A DNA stretch of 64,000 bases, from positions 62,001 to 126,000 of the forward strand of contig JACGCN010000031.1 of assembly GCA_014905825.1 (NCBI GenBank), given 5' to 3'. A program made the translations under genes and the position numbers. The notes beneath the pieces were generated by a model. That model was not told the DNA's origin. It made no database searches and was given only the letters and a program-made list of their open reading frames with translations. This DNA comes from Lyophyllum atratum (taxonomy: Eukaryota; Basidiomycota; Agaricomycetes; Agaricales; Lyophyllaceae). How positions within the stretch are numbered: position 1 is the first letter of the stretch; every line of letters starts with the position of its first letter. Of this stretch, positions 34,348 through 45,925 are shown one piece after another.

Positions 34348-35340
34348 ATGTCGGTCGTCCAGGATACCCCAGAGGACAAGCGAGGCCCGCGGACAGAACC
34401 GTCCCGTCGGATATCCGAGAGATGTGATTAGATCCCGCCCAACATCGAGTATTTGACACTGATTTCGTACAGTCAACGCGCATGACGCCGATGTCATATT
34501 CGTATCCTCCGACGAAGTCTTATTCTACATCTATAGGAAGAATCTAGAACCAAACGCAGCGGCCTTTCCACCAGCTGAGTTCGAGACGCGTGGAGAGATT
34601 GTGCCACTTACTGAGGATGCCGCTACACTCGAGTTGCTTTTCCAATATATGTATCCCCAGCGGCACCCACACCTCAGAGACGTCACTTTCAACACTTTGT
34701 CACGCCTCGCTGAGGCTGCGGAGAAGTATGAGGTCTTCGCCGCGATGAACATCTGCTCCCTTCGTATGAAGTGAGTCCAACCTATTTCAATCAATGACAT
34801 ATTTGAGATAATGTTGCCATCCCAGACAATTACTTCCCAGATATGCTGCTGAGATATTCAGCTATGCGAACAAGCATGGCTACGCGGACATAATGAGTGA
34901 GGCCGGACCCTTTGTCCTTGATACCCCTTTGGACGAAACTGTCAAGGGTCTTTCTCTACATTTGGTTGTTCCTTGGGTAAGGCAATCGCTATCCTGACGA
35001 GTCTATTATTGACATCTGACATCAGGTTTGCTATCGGGAGGCATGGAGCAGAGCAGCGTTCATGGCAATAACCTCATTACCATCCTCGTTCGTCAAGGCC
35101 ACCGACGGGAAAATATCTTGCGGTCGTTGCCCCGGCTATACTCGTGACATGCCCAGCAGGTCTGAATTCGATAAGCTTTGGGAAAGTCTAGGAGAGAAAA
35201 GGTCCATGGACGCTATGGAGCGGATGTATATGGGCGTGAAGCCCTTATGTCCGCATGTCACAACGGAGAAGCTCTGTGTAAGGCTAAGGGAGGCACTCAG
35301 CAAAGTCCCAACTTTTGAGACATTCTTGTACAACATGTAG
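34348..35340 (+). CDS. BTB/POZ protein, cluster member 1
   Basis: Four exons: 34348-34423, 34473-34770, 34826-34976, 35026-35340; 279 aa. Exon 2 encodes the BTB domain: DADVIFVSSDEVLFYI, FPPAEFETRGEIVPLTE, LLFQYMYPQRHPHL, LAEAAEKYEVFAAMNIC. Exon 3 encodes a helical segment (AAEIFSYANKHGYADI, ending LVVPW). Exon 4 starts with a Tyr-Arg-Glu-Ala-Trp-Ser-Arg motif and holds CGRC and, 60 residues on, CPH, then LSKVPTFETFL. BTB domains dimerise and often link substrates to Cul3 ubiquitin ligases. The usual BTB HxxH-like start is HDADV here and YIYRKN replaces HIHRKN. Confidence 0.88.
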
Positions 35341-35605
35341 TTTTTCCGCTCCATCGTCGATTTAACGATTGTAACCTTTCGATCGTATGATACTTGATAT
35401 CCTCGCCCCGAGTTGGGAACTCCCGAAGCACTCTATTTTAGACGCTGCTATTATCTTATCAGGATCAGGATAAAAGAAGCAGTCACGAGATGTAGCTGTA
35501 CTTCCTGGTGTCGATTTCTTCCCTGCTCTTGACCTCATCTCGCTCTCACTCATTACATTCACATACTTACCCCCAACTTCCGACAAATAAGTGCAAAATA
35601 AGCCT

Positions 35606-36568
35606 ATGTCCATCCCTGATAGCAATGAAGGCGCAAGCCAAGTACAGCCACGAATATGCGACAGATGTACTTAGTCTTCAAGTTACACGACATCAATCAA
35701 TTAGCTTACATCTGATCCATACAGTCAGTGCAGGCGATGCCGACGTCAAGTTCTCATCTTCCGACAATGTTATCTTCCACATACATCGAAAAAATCTAGA
35801 GATCGCAGCCGCGGCGTTCCCATCCGCCGAATTCGATACACGCGGAGAAGTAGTCCCGCTGACCGAGGATGCTGCGACACTCGAGTTTCTCTTCCAATAT
35901 GTCTACCCCCAGCGCCATCCTCACCTTGAAGAAACGTCATTCGAAACCTTGGCTCCACTCGCTGAGGCCGCAGAGAAATACGAGGTGTTCTCCGCGATGA
36001 CCCTCTGCTACATCCGTATGAAGTGCGTCAACTACCGTCTTCCATACAGCTTGAGGTCTGAATACACAACGTCGTCCCTACAGGAATGTACTCCCAAACC
36101 ATTCTGCTGAAATATTCAACTACGCGTCCAGACACGGGTACAACGATATTTTAGGCTTGGCCGCACCGCATATGCTTGACATACCTTTGGATGAAATCGT
36201 GAAGACCTTATCCCCACACTTAATAGTCCCTTGGGTACGTGGATATCTGGATTCCAAATGGTGAATTCTGAAGATCCTCATAGGTGTGCTACCGGGAGGC
36301 CTGGAGCCGTGCAGCGTTCAAGGTGTTGATGGAACAGCATCGTGAGAAGGAGGAAACGGTGCATTGCCCCCGCTGCCAACGTTACCACGACATTGAATTG
36401 AGCGATTTCCATAACCTCGCTTTGAATTGGGTAAGCTTGGGTGAAAAAAGGTCTCGTGCTACTCTGCAAGGGCTGTTGGTGAAGGAGGGGTCCTTCGGGG
36501 CTGGAATTCTACGTGCTACGTTGGAGGAGAGTCTCAACACTGTCCCAAGCTTCGATACCTTCCTGTAG
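35606..36568 (+). CDS. BTB/POZ protein, cluster member 2
   Basis: Four exons: 35606-35666, 35725-36022, 36084-36234, 36284-36568; 264 aa. Same architecture as member 1, 265 bp downstream: N-terminal 20 residues, BTB exon (SSDNVIFHIHRKNLE, FPSAEFDTRGEVVPLTE, FLFQYVYPQRHPHL), helical exon ending LIVPW, C-terminal exon starting VCYREAWSRAAF with CPRC and ending LNTVPSFDTFL. Internal exons are 298 and 151 nt, identical in length to member 1. It lacks the second Cys-x-His pair present in members 1, 3, 4 and 5. Confidence 0.88.
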
Positions 36569-37785
36569 TCTGGACCGAAACAAAGGCGTCAGCATAGAGC
36601 GATTTGGTCCTATTTCGTTTGTATACTACCTCAGTCGATAAAGCGTCCCGACAATTGGAAACATGCTCAGCGATGCCCGAGAATCTTTCGTCATGGCACT
36701 CAAGTTGATCGATGAACTCAATGTTCCAAATCGCGTCCCTGCCTCAATATTCACCACTTCCCAGTCTAGCACGCCCATCTTACCTTGCATGTAAGGTGAC
36801 GTTCATTGTCAATTATCACAACAACATTCCTAAATCGTCAACACCTAAAAAGCAATTCAAAAAGCCCGACGACATCAAGAAGTAACACAGACCGGAAACC
36901 AGGTCGAAGGGAATGGCTGTGGACGCCTCCCGATGTGCTCGGTACTACAAGAAGATACCCGTACCTCCTCATACCAAACAGTCACCATACCTCTTGGTGT
37001 CAACCATCCTCCCGCGCGACCACCCCTTCCAACATATATCAAGATATTCATTTTCAACGATCACAACAACACACTCAATCCCTAAATCAACACCCCCAAA
37101 AAAACGGAGCCCCAACCTGCAAAAGCGAAAAAAAACGAATGTGGTCGCCTCCAAACAGCAGGCTGCGAGAAAAAGAATATGTACGGCAAGCGGGATATCT
37201 AATAATATGTACACGTACGGGTAGAGTAGGGAGACATCAATATATATCGGAAGAAATTTGCGTGGATATGGATGTATCGCTATCGCGAATTGGAAAGGTG
37301 GAAAGTGGAAAGTCAGAAGAGACCGAGAGGCCCACAGTCGCCGGGACCCAAGACCCGACGGCGAAGGTATTATGTATGCGCGCTGAGGTGTCGCGTGAAA
37401 CAAAAAAAAAAGGAGTTCACAACAGAAGCAAGCTGAAGATACGCCGTCTCTCCCCCTGACAGATATCGACACAGAACCAAAGTTACAAGTGCCCCAACTC
37501 CGACTCCGACGACACGCCGAAACACACACCGACGAAGACTCAAGACAACAAAGACAAAGTAAAAAGGTATGGCATGGGGTGACGGGGTAGAAATCGGGTA
37601 CAAAAAGAAAGAAAAGAGAAAAAGAGAAGTGTCCTGCAAGGCCCGCTTGAGTCGTCATGTCATAACGAGTCGTCTCCGCCCTTCGGGCCGAGTTTTGGTT
37701 CGCGGTCAATGGTTGAATCCCAATGTACAACCGAACGGTGGTACGATAGAAACATCGCGGGCGAGGAGGCATGGGTATGCGCTGG
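36569..37785. other. Downstream regions of two convergent genes; no gene seen
   Basis: Between the 3' ends of BTB member 2 and chs7. Longer frames here (36806-37459 plus, 37826-36969 minus) come from biased purine/pyrimidine composition and show no family pattern; I left them out. Confidence 0.5.
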
Positions 37786-39593
37786 CTATGATGGGTAGTA
37801 GACCTCGTCGTCCCACGATTCTGCAAAGGAGAAGCATGTCAGCGAACGAGGATCAATTGTGGGAGAAGCAAAGGGAAGAGATATAATCCAGAAAGAGAAA
37901 GGTGAAATGGGCCAAATCGAGCGTACGATGGCCAAGTAAAGGGCGAAAACGCGGACCACCAAGAGAAACGAATGATGACGTCACTGGTCCATCACCTAGT
38001 GCGTACGCCAGTCACGACAACGCAGAAACTGGAAGGCAAACACGGTGATCGGCCGTGGCCAATTACGCCGGGTAGCCCTTTCAGCTGAAAGCTACAAGTC
38101 GTCTGTCGGGAAGGCCGGGGTGGCGGCCCGGTTTGGACCACACCTTTGTACTCGCATCACCGCCTACCCGCCATCACGGCTGCCTGCCAACTAGCAGCCT
38201 TCCGTAGACCTCATCTGCATTCAAGACAATTCAAGATAATCTCGTCATCCATTCAACTGTCAAACTTGGGGTCCTTTCCTCGCATCATTCCTAGGCCGTC
38301 AAAATGCGAGAGGCCGAGCAGTTGGGGAGTTGCGCACACGGACGCGAACAATGAAGGGAAGCGAAAGAGAGAGAAAAGAGAAGGCGAGAGTAGGAGTAGA
38401 ATGAAATGAAGATTCCTAGGGCGTCCAAATGGGAGAGGCCAACAGCTTGTGGAGTTGCGCACACGAACGCGAACAATGAAGCGAAGCGAAAGAGAGAGAG
38501 AGAAAAGAGAACGCGAGAGCAGGAGTGAAACGATATGAAGAAATGCTCACCTTCAGTTATACTCCGCCATGCGAGGAAGAGAACGCTAACTGCAGCCGTC
38601 TCGAGCACCGTTGCTAGGAAGGATCCATCGACTCTTTGATTCGATGCCTGCGGGGATAGACCGACCAACCATCAGAGCCTGGAACCGTTAATCCGACGTT
38701 TAACCGCAACGTACCGTACACAGCACCCTTCCAAGCAAGAACCATGCAAGCTGGCTCAAAACAAACAGCAGCGCTGCAAGGGTATAAAACACCATCGGGC
38801 GGTGCTCGTGGAGCACCCTCAGCACGATGTGCGCCATTAGCGCGAGGTATAGCACTACACATACGAGCGGCCATATCGAGAGCACCACGAACAGGGAGAT
38901 GCTCCGGAGGTCTTCCGGCGGATCCGATGGGGCACCTATAGTCGTGGTCGCACCCAGGGCGATGTCGAGTGAGAGGTATGTCCCGAGACCGAAGATCAGG
39001 ACTGCAAGGGTATAGTATGGCTATGAGGGTACCCATCAGCATCAAAGGGCGATATAAAAAAAAGAACAAAGGCGTACCACGAGACTGCTCCAAGTACCAT
39101 CTTCCACGACCTGTGTCGCGACCACAGCGTTCGCCAGCAGGGCCCAGAAGAGCGCTGCGACCACGCCGGCGTGTATGGCCGTGATGACCACGAGGGCGGT
39201 GCTGCCCTGCTCCAAAAACGCGCCAGTGGTGATAGCGTTCAGCGGGAGACTTATCGCATAGATGCCTAACAGAGTTCGCAGCTCGATCCTACCCACCGCA
39301 GCCTTACGTCGATGCGCGAGCCATATCAGGCCGAGGGTGAGGATGAACGAGAGGGCGCAGGCGATGATGTTCGCGATGTTTCCGAGGTGCGGGGAAGGCG
39401 TGTCGCTCGCGGGGGAGAAGGTGGGGGGGATGAAGCAGGTGGGGTTGATGCCGACGCCGGCGGTGCGCGGGTTGGAGGAGGACCCGACGAGGGTGGAGTT
39501 GGCGGCACGCTGGAGCTGGCGGTAGAAGAGGTTGCACCAGGGGTAGGAGGGCGTTGAGGTGCACAGCGGCGCGAAGTCGCCGAAGCGGGTCAT
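37786..39593 (-). CDS. chs7: Chitin synthase export chaperone Chs7
   Basis: Endoplasmic-reticulum membrane chaperone needed for export of chitin synthase to the cell surface. Exons 39593-39078, 39020-38715, 38647-38551, 37820-37786; introns 57, 67 and 730 nt; 317 aa, usual for the family. Family hallmarks: MTRFGDFAPLCTSTPSYPWC at the N-terminus, CFIPPTF, about seven hydrophobic segments (e.g. IANIIACALSFILTLGLIWL, ALVVITAIHAGVVAALFWAL), NQRVDGSFLATVLETAAV and the end SITEESWDDEVYYPS. The ATG at 39593 fits the family start; frame extension upstream is Ser/Pro-rich and not conserved. The last intron is abnormally long and repetitive (see repeat). Confidence 0.95.
38287..38537. repeat. Two-copy tandem repeat inside the last chs7 intron
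   Basis: Two head-to-tail copies of about 124 bp, starting at 38287 and 38411, each beginning TTCCTAGG and containing GAGTTGCGCACACG, followed by a purine-rich stretch (GAAGCGAAAGAGAGAG). Copies differ at scattered sites. The repeat lies wholly within the 730-nt intron, just after its donor in the transcript sense. Confidence 0.8.
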
Positions 39594-39965
39594 CGTGCTG
39601 TGTGATGAGGGGGCGGGGGAGGAGGACGGGGGGAATGGTGAGGAGAAGGGTTGGGCGTGTGAAGGGAGTGAACGAGGAATGTTGTTACCACGTGGTTCCT
39701 GATCGCTTCGATCGTGCTTGGTTGCTATCGTTATCAACTCGGCCCGGCTCCGTTGGGCACAAGGCTTGGCGGCATGCGCTGTCCGCGTGCGGACAACGTT
39801 GTCGCCGGCGAGCGACGACCTTCATTTTATGCGCTAAACATGAAGAGCAAACGAAGCAAACAAACGGAATCGAAATCGGAGGAGAACAAGGTATGTACGA
39901 AATAAGCGTCATCGAAACACTACATGCTGGGCCCACGCTGATTGTTGAGCGGTGGACATGGTGAA
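39594..39965. other. chs7 promoter and convergent spacer
   Basis: chs7 5' flank. Frames are shadows of it. No other feature. Confidence 0.5.
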
Positions 39966-40979
39966 CTACAAGAAGGTATCGAACGATGGGACTTTGCTGA
40001 GCTCGTGCTCGACCTGGTTTTGAAGGGGCTTAACGTCCACGCACATCCTATGTGGAATTGAGTACAGCCCATCCAGAGCCTCCCGGGACCTTTTCTCCTC
40101 CAAGTGCCCCCATAGATGTATATGTGGAGGGCCTTCTTCGTTACGTGGAAAGTCATTTAACCATTTACTGCAAGCACTGCAGGCTGAATTCGCCGGAAAC
40201 CGAAGATTACGTGTAGTTACACCCTTGAAGGCTGCCCGGCTCCAGGCCTCGCGGTAAGAAATCTACAACAGTCAAATGAATAATCGCACCCAGGCGAGGA
40301 GCGAACATCGCGTACCCAAGGGATAACAAGTTGTGCGGAAAGAGATCTCGCTAATTTATCCAACGGGATGTCAAGGAGAAACTGGGCCGCCTGGACCAAG
40401 ATGTCGATGTAACCGTGCTTTGATGCATAGTTGGCGACCTCCACTGGATGCTCTGGGAGTAGACGACTTGAATGACAAGGGTAAGTTTCGCCCGATATGA
40501 CGTTGGACAGAAGAGCTTGTGCTCACCGCATACACATCTTACAGATGTTCATCAAGGAAAACATTTCGTATTTTTCTGCGGCTTCGGCGAGGGGTCCTAG
40601 AATTTCTATACCAGCGTCCTCGAGATCGGGATGGCGCACAGGGTAAATGAATTGGAAGAGGAGCTCCAGCGTCGCTGCATCCTCTGTAAGCGGTACTATT
40701 TGCCCGTGCGTAGCGAATCCAGATGGTGGGAATCCCCCTGCCGCAGTCTCTAAGTTCTTCCGATGGATGTGGATCAGGACTTTATCGGAGGACTCGAACG
40801 TAACGTCTGCATCGCTAGCGCAGACTATGTGAAACACACAGGTGTTAGCCAAATCGCCATCGATCTGCATCATGTAGCTACCACCGACATTTTTCTGATG
40901 TGCGCTGCGGAGGTGTCATATCCGAGCTGGTGAGCTGCCTCAAGTTTTTGCCATGAACGATTTCGTGTGCGCGAGACAT
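39966..40979 (-). CDS. BTB/POZ protein, cluster member 3
   Basis: Four exons: 40979-40889, 40824-40527, 40466-40316, 40262-39966; introns 64, 60 and 53 nt; 278 aa. BTB exon: DADVTFESSDKVLIHIHRKN, FPPSGFATHGQIVPLTE, LLFQFIYPVRHPDL, LAEAAEKYEMFSLMNIC. Helical exon: VEVANYASKHGYIDI ending LVIPW. C-terminal exon: ISYREAWSRAAFKG, CSAC, CVDVKPL and SKVPSFDTFL. The first donor is GTCGGT; a rival GTAGCT 6 nt later breaks phase. An ATG inside intron 1 reads in frame into the BTB exon, so a shorter transcript start could give an alternative N-terminus. Confidence 0.88.
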
Positions 40980-41286
40980 ATTTTTGCTTAGAGTTGGCTG
41001 GATATCGAGAGCGGGGATTCGACTATCAGGTGGGCAGAGATCGCAGCAGGAGGGAGAAACCCAATGCCTCGTGGTTGTCTCATGCAAGAAGCTCGTCGAT
41101 GGGCGTCTAAGTCAACAATACAAAGCAGTCCAATTGCGGGAGCATGTCGCATACTACAGGCGTCAAACACGACAGAAGACAGAATATAACATAGTTCACG
41201 TTATATATGATGATTGAACCAACAGTAAACGTACTACGGAACCAAAAATCGGAGGAAACAAGGTATGTACAGCATAAGCCGTAGCA

Positions 41287-42354
41287 CTACATGCTGGACC
41301 GCTGGTCCAATGCTGATGGTGGTTCAGCGTACATCATAAACTGCAAGAAAGTATCGAAAGACGGGACTTTGCTGAGCTCCTCCTCGATCCTCTCTCGGAG
41401 GGGCTTGATATGCGAGCAATCGTCTTCAACTGGACTCGAGCACAGCGCCCCCAAAGACTCCCGGGACCTTTTGTCCCCCAACCTCGCCCATAGTTCAAGG
41501 TGTTGAAATCCGTCTCCAGAACGTGGATAGATTTTGCAAGTAGGGTCACAAGTAGGGCAGAATAGGCGCTTGGTAGAAGAGCTCCTGTATGGGGCGGGAA
41601 TTGTGGTTAAGCCCTTGAACACTGCCCGGCTCCAGCCTGCCTCCCGGTAACAGATCTACCACAATGAAATGATTAATCGGAGCCATCGAAGTAACAAAAA
41701 TCGTATACCCAAGGAGCAAGAAATGCTGGATGAAGGGATTTCGCTACTTCATCCAACGGGATGTCAAGGAGAAACGGGGGCACATCAACCAAAATATCGA
41801 CGTAACCGTGCTTGGATGCGTAGTTGGCGACCTCCACAGGATGCTTTGGGAGTACATGACTAGAACGACGATCACGGGATCCCGGTCAGATCCAATACTT
41901 ATAGAAAAGGTTGTGCTCACTGCATACGCATTTTACAAATATTCATTGCGGAAAAGAACTCATATTTTTCGACAGCTTCGGCGAGGCGTTCCAGGGTTTT
42001 GATACTCACATCTTTGAGATCGGGATGGCGCCGAGGATAAGCGAATTGGAAGAGGAGCTCGAGCGTCGCTGCATCCTCTGTGAGCGGCACTTCCTCCCCG
42101 TACGTATCGAATCCAGATGGTGGGAATCCGCCTGCCACGACTTCTAGATTCTTCCGATGGACGTGGAACAGGACGTTGTCGCAGGATACAAGCGTGACGT
42201 CTGTGTCGCTAGCGCAAACTAAGTAGAATAGCAGAGGTTAGCCGCCCCGCCATCGATCTGCGCCGTGTGGCTCCCACTGACAGTTTTCAGACGTGCGCCG
42301 CGAGGTCTTCGCCTTGTCCTCCTTTCCAGCAATCAGATCGGGGGCGGTAGGCAT
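41287..42354 (-). CDS. BTB/POZ protein, cluster member 4
   Basis: Four exons: 42354-42282, 42218-41921, 41859-41709, 41655-41287; 296 aa. Starts MPTAPDLIAGKEDK. BTB exon reads DTDVTLVSCDNVLFHVHRKN, FPPSGFDTYGEEVPLTE, LLFQFAYPRRHPDL. C-terminal exon has ICYREAGWSR (one extra Gly compared with the others), CPTC, CSHIKPL and SKVPSFDTFL, then a unique 22-residue extension. Closest relative in the window is member 5; the two lie in a duplicated block that includes the promoter. Confidence 0.88.
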
Positions 42355-42790
42355 GATTTGCCTTCAAGTGGGAAGAGTATCGCGGGCGGTTACACAGCTA
42401 TCAGGTACGCAGAGGCCGCGGTGCGAGGGGGGGAAGCTCGGTGCCTCGTGGGTGCCTCGTGCAAGAAGCTCGTCGATGGGCGTCTAAGTTTGCAAAGCAT
42501 TACAATCGTGGGAGCGTGTCGTTTTCGAAGATTCTTCCAAACGTTCATGAGGAGACACACTGGAGTAGAGAACATTCGCAACTGACGTTGAATTCGTCTT
42601 GGATTCGCCTTGTATTCATATACTTAGTCTACAAATATAGTCTCAATCCAGGTACAAGAAATGGGTAGAAGATAGCTTACCTCGAAGTGCAGAAGATGAC
42701 CTCGATTGCTGCGCAGGCCACCTGTTCTCTGTGGGCGTCATGAAGGGGTAGAAGGATACGAACTGTCACCGGGCCGTGAGTAGCCTTGTC

Positions 42791-42820
42791 TGGCATAGTC
42801 TTTTTCGCAAGACTATGCCA
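42791..42820. promoter_or_regulatory. Perfect 12-bp hairpin upstream of BTB member 4
   Basis: TGGCATAGTCTT (42791-42802) and AAGACTATGCCA (42809-42820) are exact inverted repeats with a 6-nt spacer. The copy upstream of member 5 (about 45698-45725) keeps the spacer but has lost perfect pairing. Position about 440 bp upstream of the ATG. Role unknown; an inserted element end or protein-binding site are options. Confidence 0.45.
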
Positions 42821-44277
42821 AACAACGCCCGCCGAATTTCCGAACGCACAAACGAACCACATCCTCCGCCTTCCAGGTCGTTTCGATGTCCCTATATTGC
42901 ACCAATCCCGCTCAACCGAGCTAATCATAAGCCTTTCATTGCCTATCAAAGTCCATACCGAGAGTCTACGAGTCTATATGCGTGTGAGCCTTCACCTGGT
43001 CATCATCCGTGTAGCACCGCATCACAAGCCAGCTGAGCCCTCTAGTAGTCTAAGGTATACACGCTTGCGGCGTCGTTGCTCTCATCTTGGGCCTTCCAGC
43101 AACGCAGGTGTCGGGAGGCAGAAAACTGGATATAGCACTGGAAGCGGTCTCATCGTATGGCTCATCCGCCTCCTTTCAAGTCTTGAAATCGTCTGGCTAA
43201 TTATTCCCTCCAACAGTATACTATGATGTGTCGGTGTCTCTCAAGCCTCGCGAGGCGGGTCGTTTCGGGCGCTAATTTCTGCACACACCGAACTGTAGTG
43301 TATATTCAGCCACCTTGAATCGGCGGCGAGGACGGGTTCACCGGCTACAGTCAGACTGCCACACTTGAAGCTCCTTTCCTGAGTAGCCTTGCTGTCACAT
43401 ATGTCCACGAGCTTGTCCTCTTTATCGATGGTTTCGTCACCGTTCCTTACATTTTTCTTCATGTGTGTCGAAAGTCTTCTAGTCCTACTTGTTCTCTTTC
43501 CCTCATCCCGATTTCCAGGATGATGATTCTGGAAGGGTTGAAATATCGCCAACTTGAATGAGATGATGGATGCATGGTTCGAACATGGAGACAGAGAAAC
43601 AAGGAGGTGGGGAAAGAAACCCGCGACATGCCCGAGATCGTGTGGTGGTGGGTGGTCGGTAGGCCGGCGGCACGACCATATCGACACCATTCAGATCTGT
43701 CGGCTGACCCTTTCTTCTCCTGGCGATCGCGATTGTTGGTGGACGATGACTTCGATGCCGAAGAGTGGAAATTTTCTCAAGTTCGCGTTTGTGCTTTGGC
43801 CCATGTGCAACCGGCGTATGGAAAACGTTGCCGACGGCGAGTGAAGGAGTTCCTCGTTTCTCTTCGATATCCGGCGCTCCGTACGCGATCAAGCGTATAG
43901 TACGTTTCTCATATCCGAGTGTGTCAGACCTCTGCGCAAGAATCAAACAAGACAGAACAAGGAATCTGACTTGCGTCATTTCACATATTACACGGATAGC
44001 GGACGAATGGGACCGAAAACGGAGGAGAACAAGGTATGTACCGAAGCAGGAGTTTTTCTCAAAGTTCTTATTTAATCGCAGCCCAGTGAGCCTATCCCCT
44101 GAAGAGCCGCGCCACGCATACATCGAATGTCAACATCTAGCTTTCGAAACGCAATCGGGAATACAACTTTAAGACTACCAATGAAACTTCGCTGCACGGT
44201 TCGTATCTCTCATTCCACGGAATAAGCGTAATCGAAACAATACACGGTGGTCCAAAGTCAGCGATGTAGATCGTAAA

Positions 44278-45262
44278 CTACAAGAAGGTATCAAAAGATG
44301 GGACATTTCTGAGCTCCTCCTCGACTCTCTCTTTCAGGGGCTTGACATGCATGCAATGGTTATTGGGAATTAAATACAGCTCCTCCAGAGCCTCCCGGGA
44401 CCTTTTCTCACCGAGAATCCCCCATAGTTGGACATGTTGAAAGCCGGCCCTGGTCTTTCTGCAAACATCGCAGTACATGCCGTCTCCAGTCTTCATACAT
44501 CCGGCGGGCATTGTAGTTACACCCCTGAATGCTGCCCGGCTCCAGGCCTCCCGGTAACAAATCTACCATAACGTCATGATTAATCGAAGCCATGCAAGGA
44601 GCGATGATCGCATACCCAAGGAGCAAGAAGTGATATAGAAAGGGATTTCGCTAATTCGTCCAACGGGATGTCAAGGAGAAACGGAGGCGCTTCAACCAAG
44701 ATTTCGATGTAACCGTGTTTTGATGCATAGTTGGCGACCTCTATAGGATGCTTCGGTAGTAAAAGCCTAGAATGACAATCATTCAGTCCCACTTGATACG
44801 AACACTGATAGAAAAGTCCGTGCTCACCGCATATGCGTCTTACAGATGTTCATCACGGAAAAGATCTCATATTTTTCTGCGGCTTCGGCCAGGGGCCCTA
44901 GAGTTTCAATCCGGGTATCTTTGAGATCGGCATGGCGCCGAGGATAAGCGAATTGGAAGAGGAGCTCCAGCGTCGCCGCATCCTCCGTAAGCCGTACTTC
45001 TTGCCCGTGCGTATCAAACTGGGATGGTGGGAATCCCCCTGCCACAACCTCTAGATTATTCCGATGGATGTGGAACAGGACGTTGTCGGAGGATACAAAC
45101 GTAACGTTTGCATCGCTCGCGCAGACTATGTGAAATATACAGACGTTAGCCAACCCGCCATCGATCTGCGTCGTGTAGCTACCACTGACAGTTTTCAGAT
45201 GCTCGCCACTGAGCTCTCGACTCGTCCTCCTTGCCAGTAATTGGGTCGGGCGCGAGGGACAT
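44278..45262 (-). CDS. BTB/POZ protein, cluster member 5
   Basis: Four exons: 45262-45190, 45125-44828, 44766-44616, 44562-44278; introns 64, 61 and 53 nt; 268 aa. Starts MSLAPDPITGKEDE. BTB exon: DANVTFVSSDNVLFHIHRNN, FPPSQFDTHGQEVRLTE, LLFQFAYPRRHADL. Helical exon with PIEVANYASKHGYIEI. C-terminal exon: ICYREAWSRAAFRGV, CDVC, CMHVKPL and RNVPSFDTFL. As in member 3, the first intron contains an open frame into the BTB exon. Confidence 0.88.
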
Positions 45263-45925
45263 ATTTTCGATTCAAGTTGGATGAGTATCGAGGGCAGTCA
45301 GGCAGCTATCAGGTAGGGAGAGATCGCAGGAGAGAGAAGCTCGGTGCCTCGTGGTTGCCTCATGCAAGAACCTCATCGATGGGCGTCTAAGCTTTGAGTC
45401 AAATACAGTCCAACCGTGGGAGGGTGCCGTGTTCGAAAACTCTTCCAAATGAGGCAGACTGGAGTAGAGAACATTCGCAACTGACGTTGAATTCGCCTCG
45501 GATTCGCCTTGTTTTCAAATACTTAGTTTAGAAATATAGTCTCAATCCAAGTACGAGAAACATGTAGAAGATAACTTACCTCGAAGCGCAGAAGATTAGG
45601 TGGATTGCTGCGTATGCCACCTGTTCTCTGTGGGCGTCATGATGATGTAGCGTTAGAAGGATACTATAACCGTCACCGGGCCGCGAGTACCTTTTTCTGG
45701 ATAGTCTTTTTCGCAAGACTTTGCCAAACAATGCCCGCCCAATTTCCGAACCACATCCTCCGCCTTCCTCCGCTGCTTGTTTCGATGTCCCTATATGCAC
45801 CAGTCCCGCTCGACCAAGCTAATCATGAACCATTCGTTGCCTAGCCAAGTCCATAGCAAGAGTCTACGAGTCTATGCTTGAACTTTCCCTTGATCATCAT
45901 CCCTGTAGCACCGCATCACGATTCA
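44278..45925. repeat. Duplicated BTB block, copy 2 (pairs with 41287-43030)
   Basis: Second copy of the block described at 41287-43030. Similarity fades just after about 45920. The remaining spacer to 46823 has no supported gene. Confidence 0.75.

Larger units (their letters stand above)
41287..43030. repeat. Duplicated BTB block, copy 1 (pairs with 44278-45925)
   Basis: BTB member 4 plus about 680 bp upstream aligns with BTB member 5 plus about 660 bp upstream, same orientation. Conserved upstream pieces include an exon-like stretch ending in a splice donor (minus strand, near 42680 and 45580, peptide HDAHREQVA in both) and a hairpin (42791-42820). The space 43031-44277 between the copies has no supported gene. 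Confidence 0.75.

Noticed and set aside
36806..37459. 217-codon plus-strand frame
   Set aside because: Purine-rich low complexity, no ATG context or family pattern.
36969..37826. 285-codon minus-strand frame
   Set aside because: Arises from pyrimidine-rich strand composition, overlaps the real last exon of chs7 in the wrong frame, no conserved motif.
40822..40888. Donor GTAGCT for BTB member 3 intron 1
   Set aside because: Gives the wrong phase into the BTB exon; GTCGGT six bases earlier fits and has equivalents in members 4 and 5.
43503..44123. 206-codon minus-strand frame between duplicated BTB blocks
   Set aside because: Composition resembles random translation; not present in the paired spacer.
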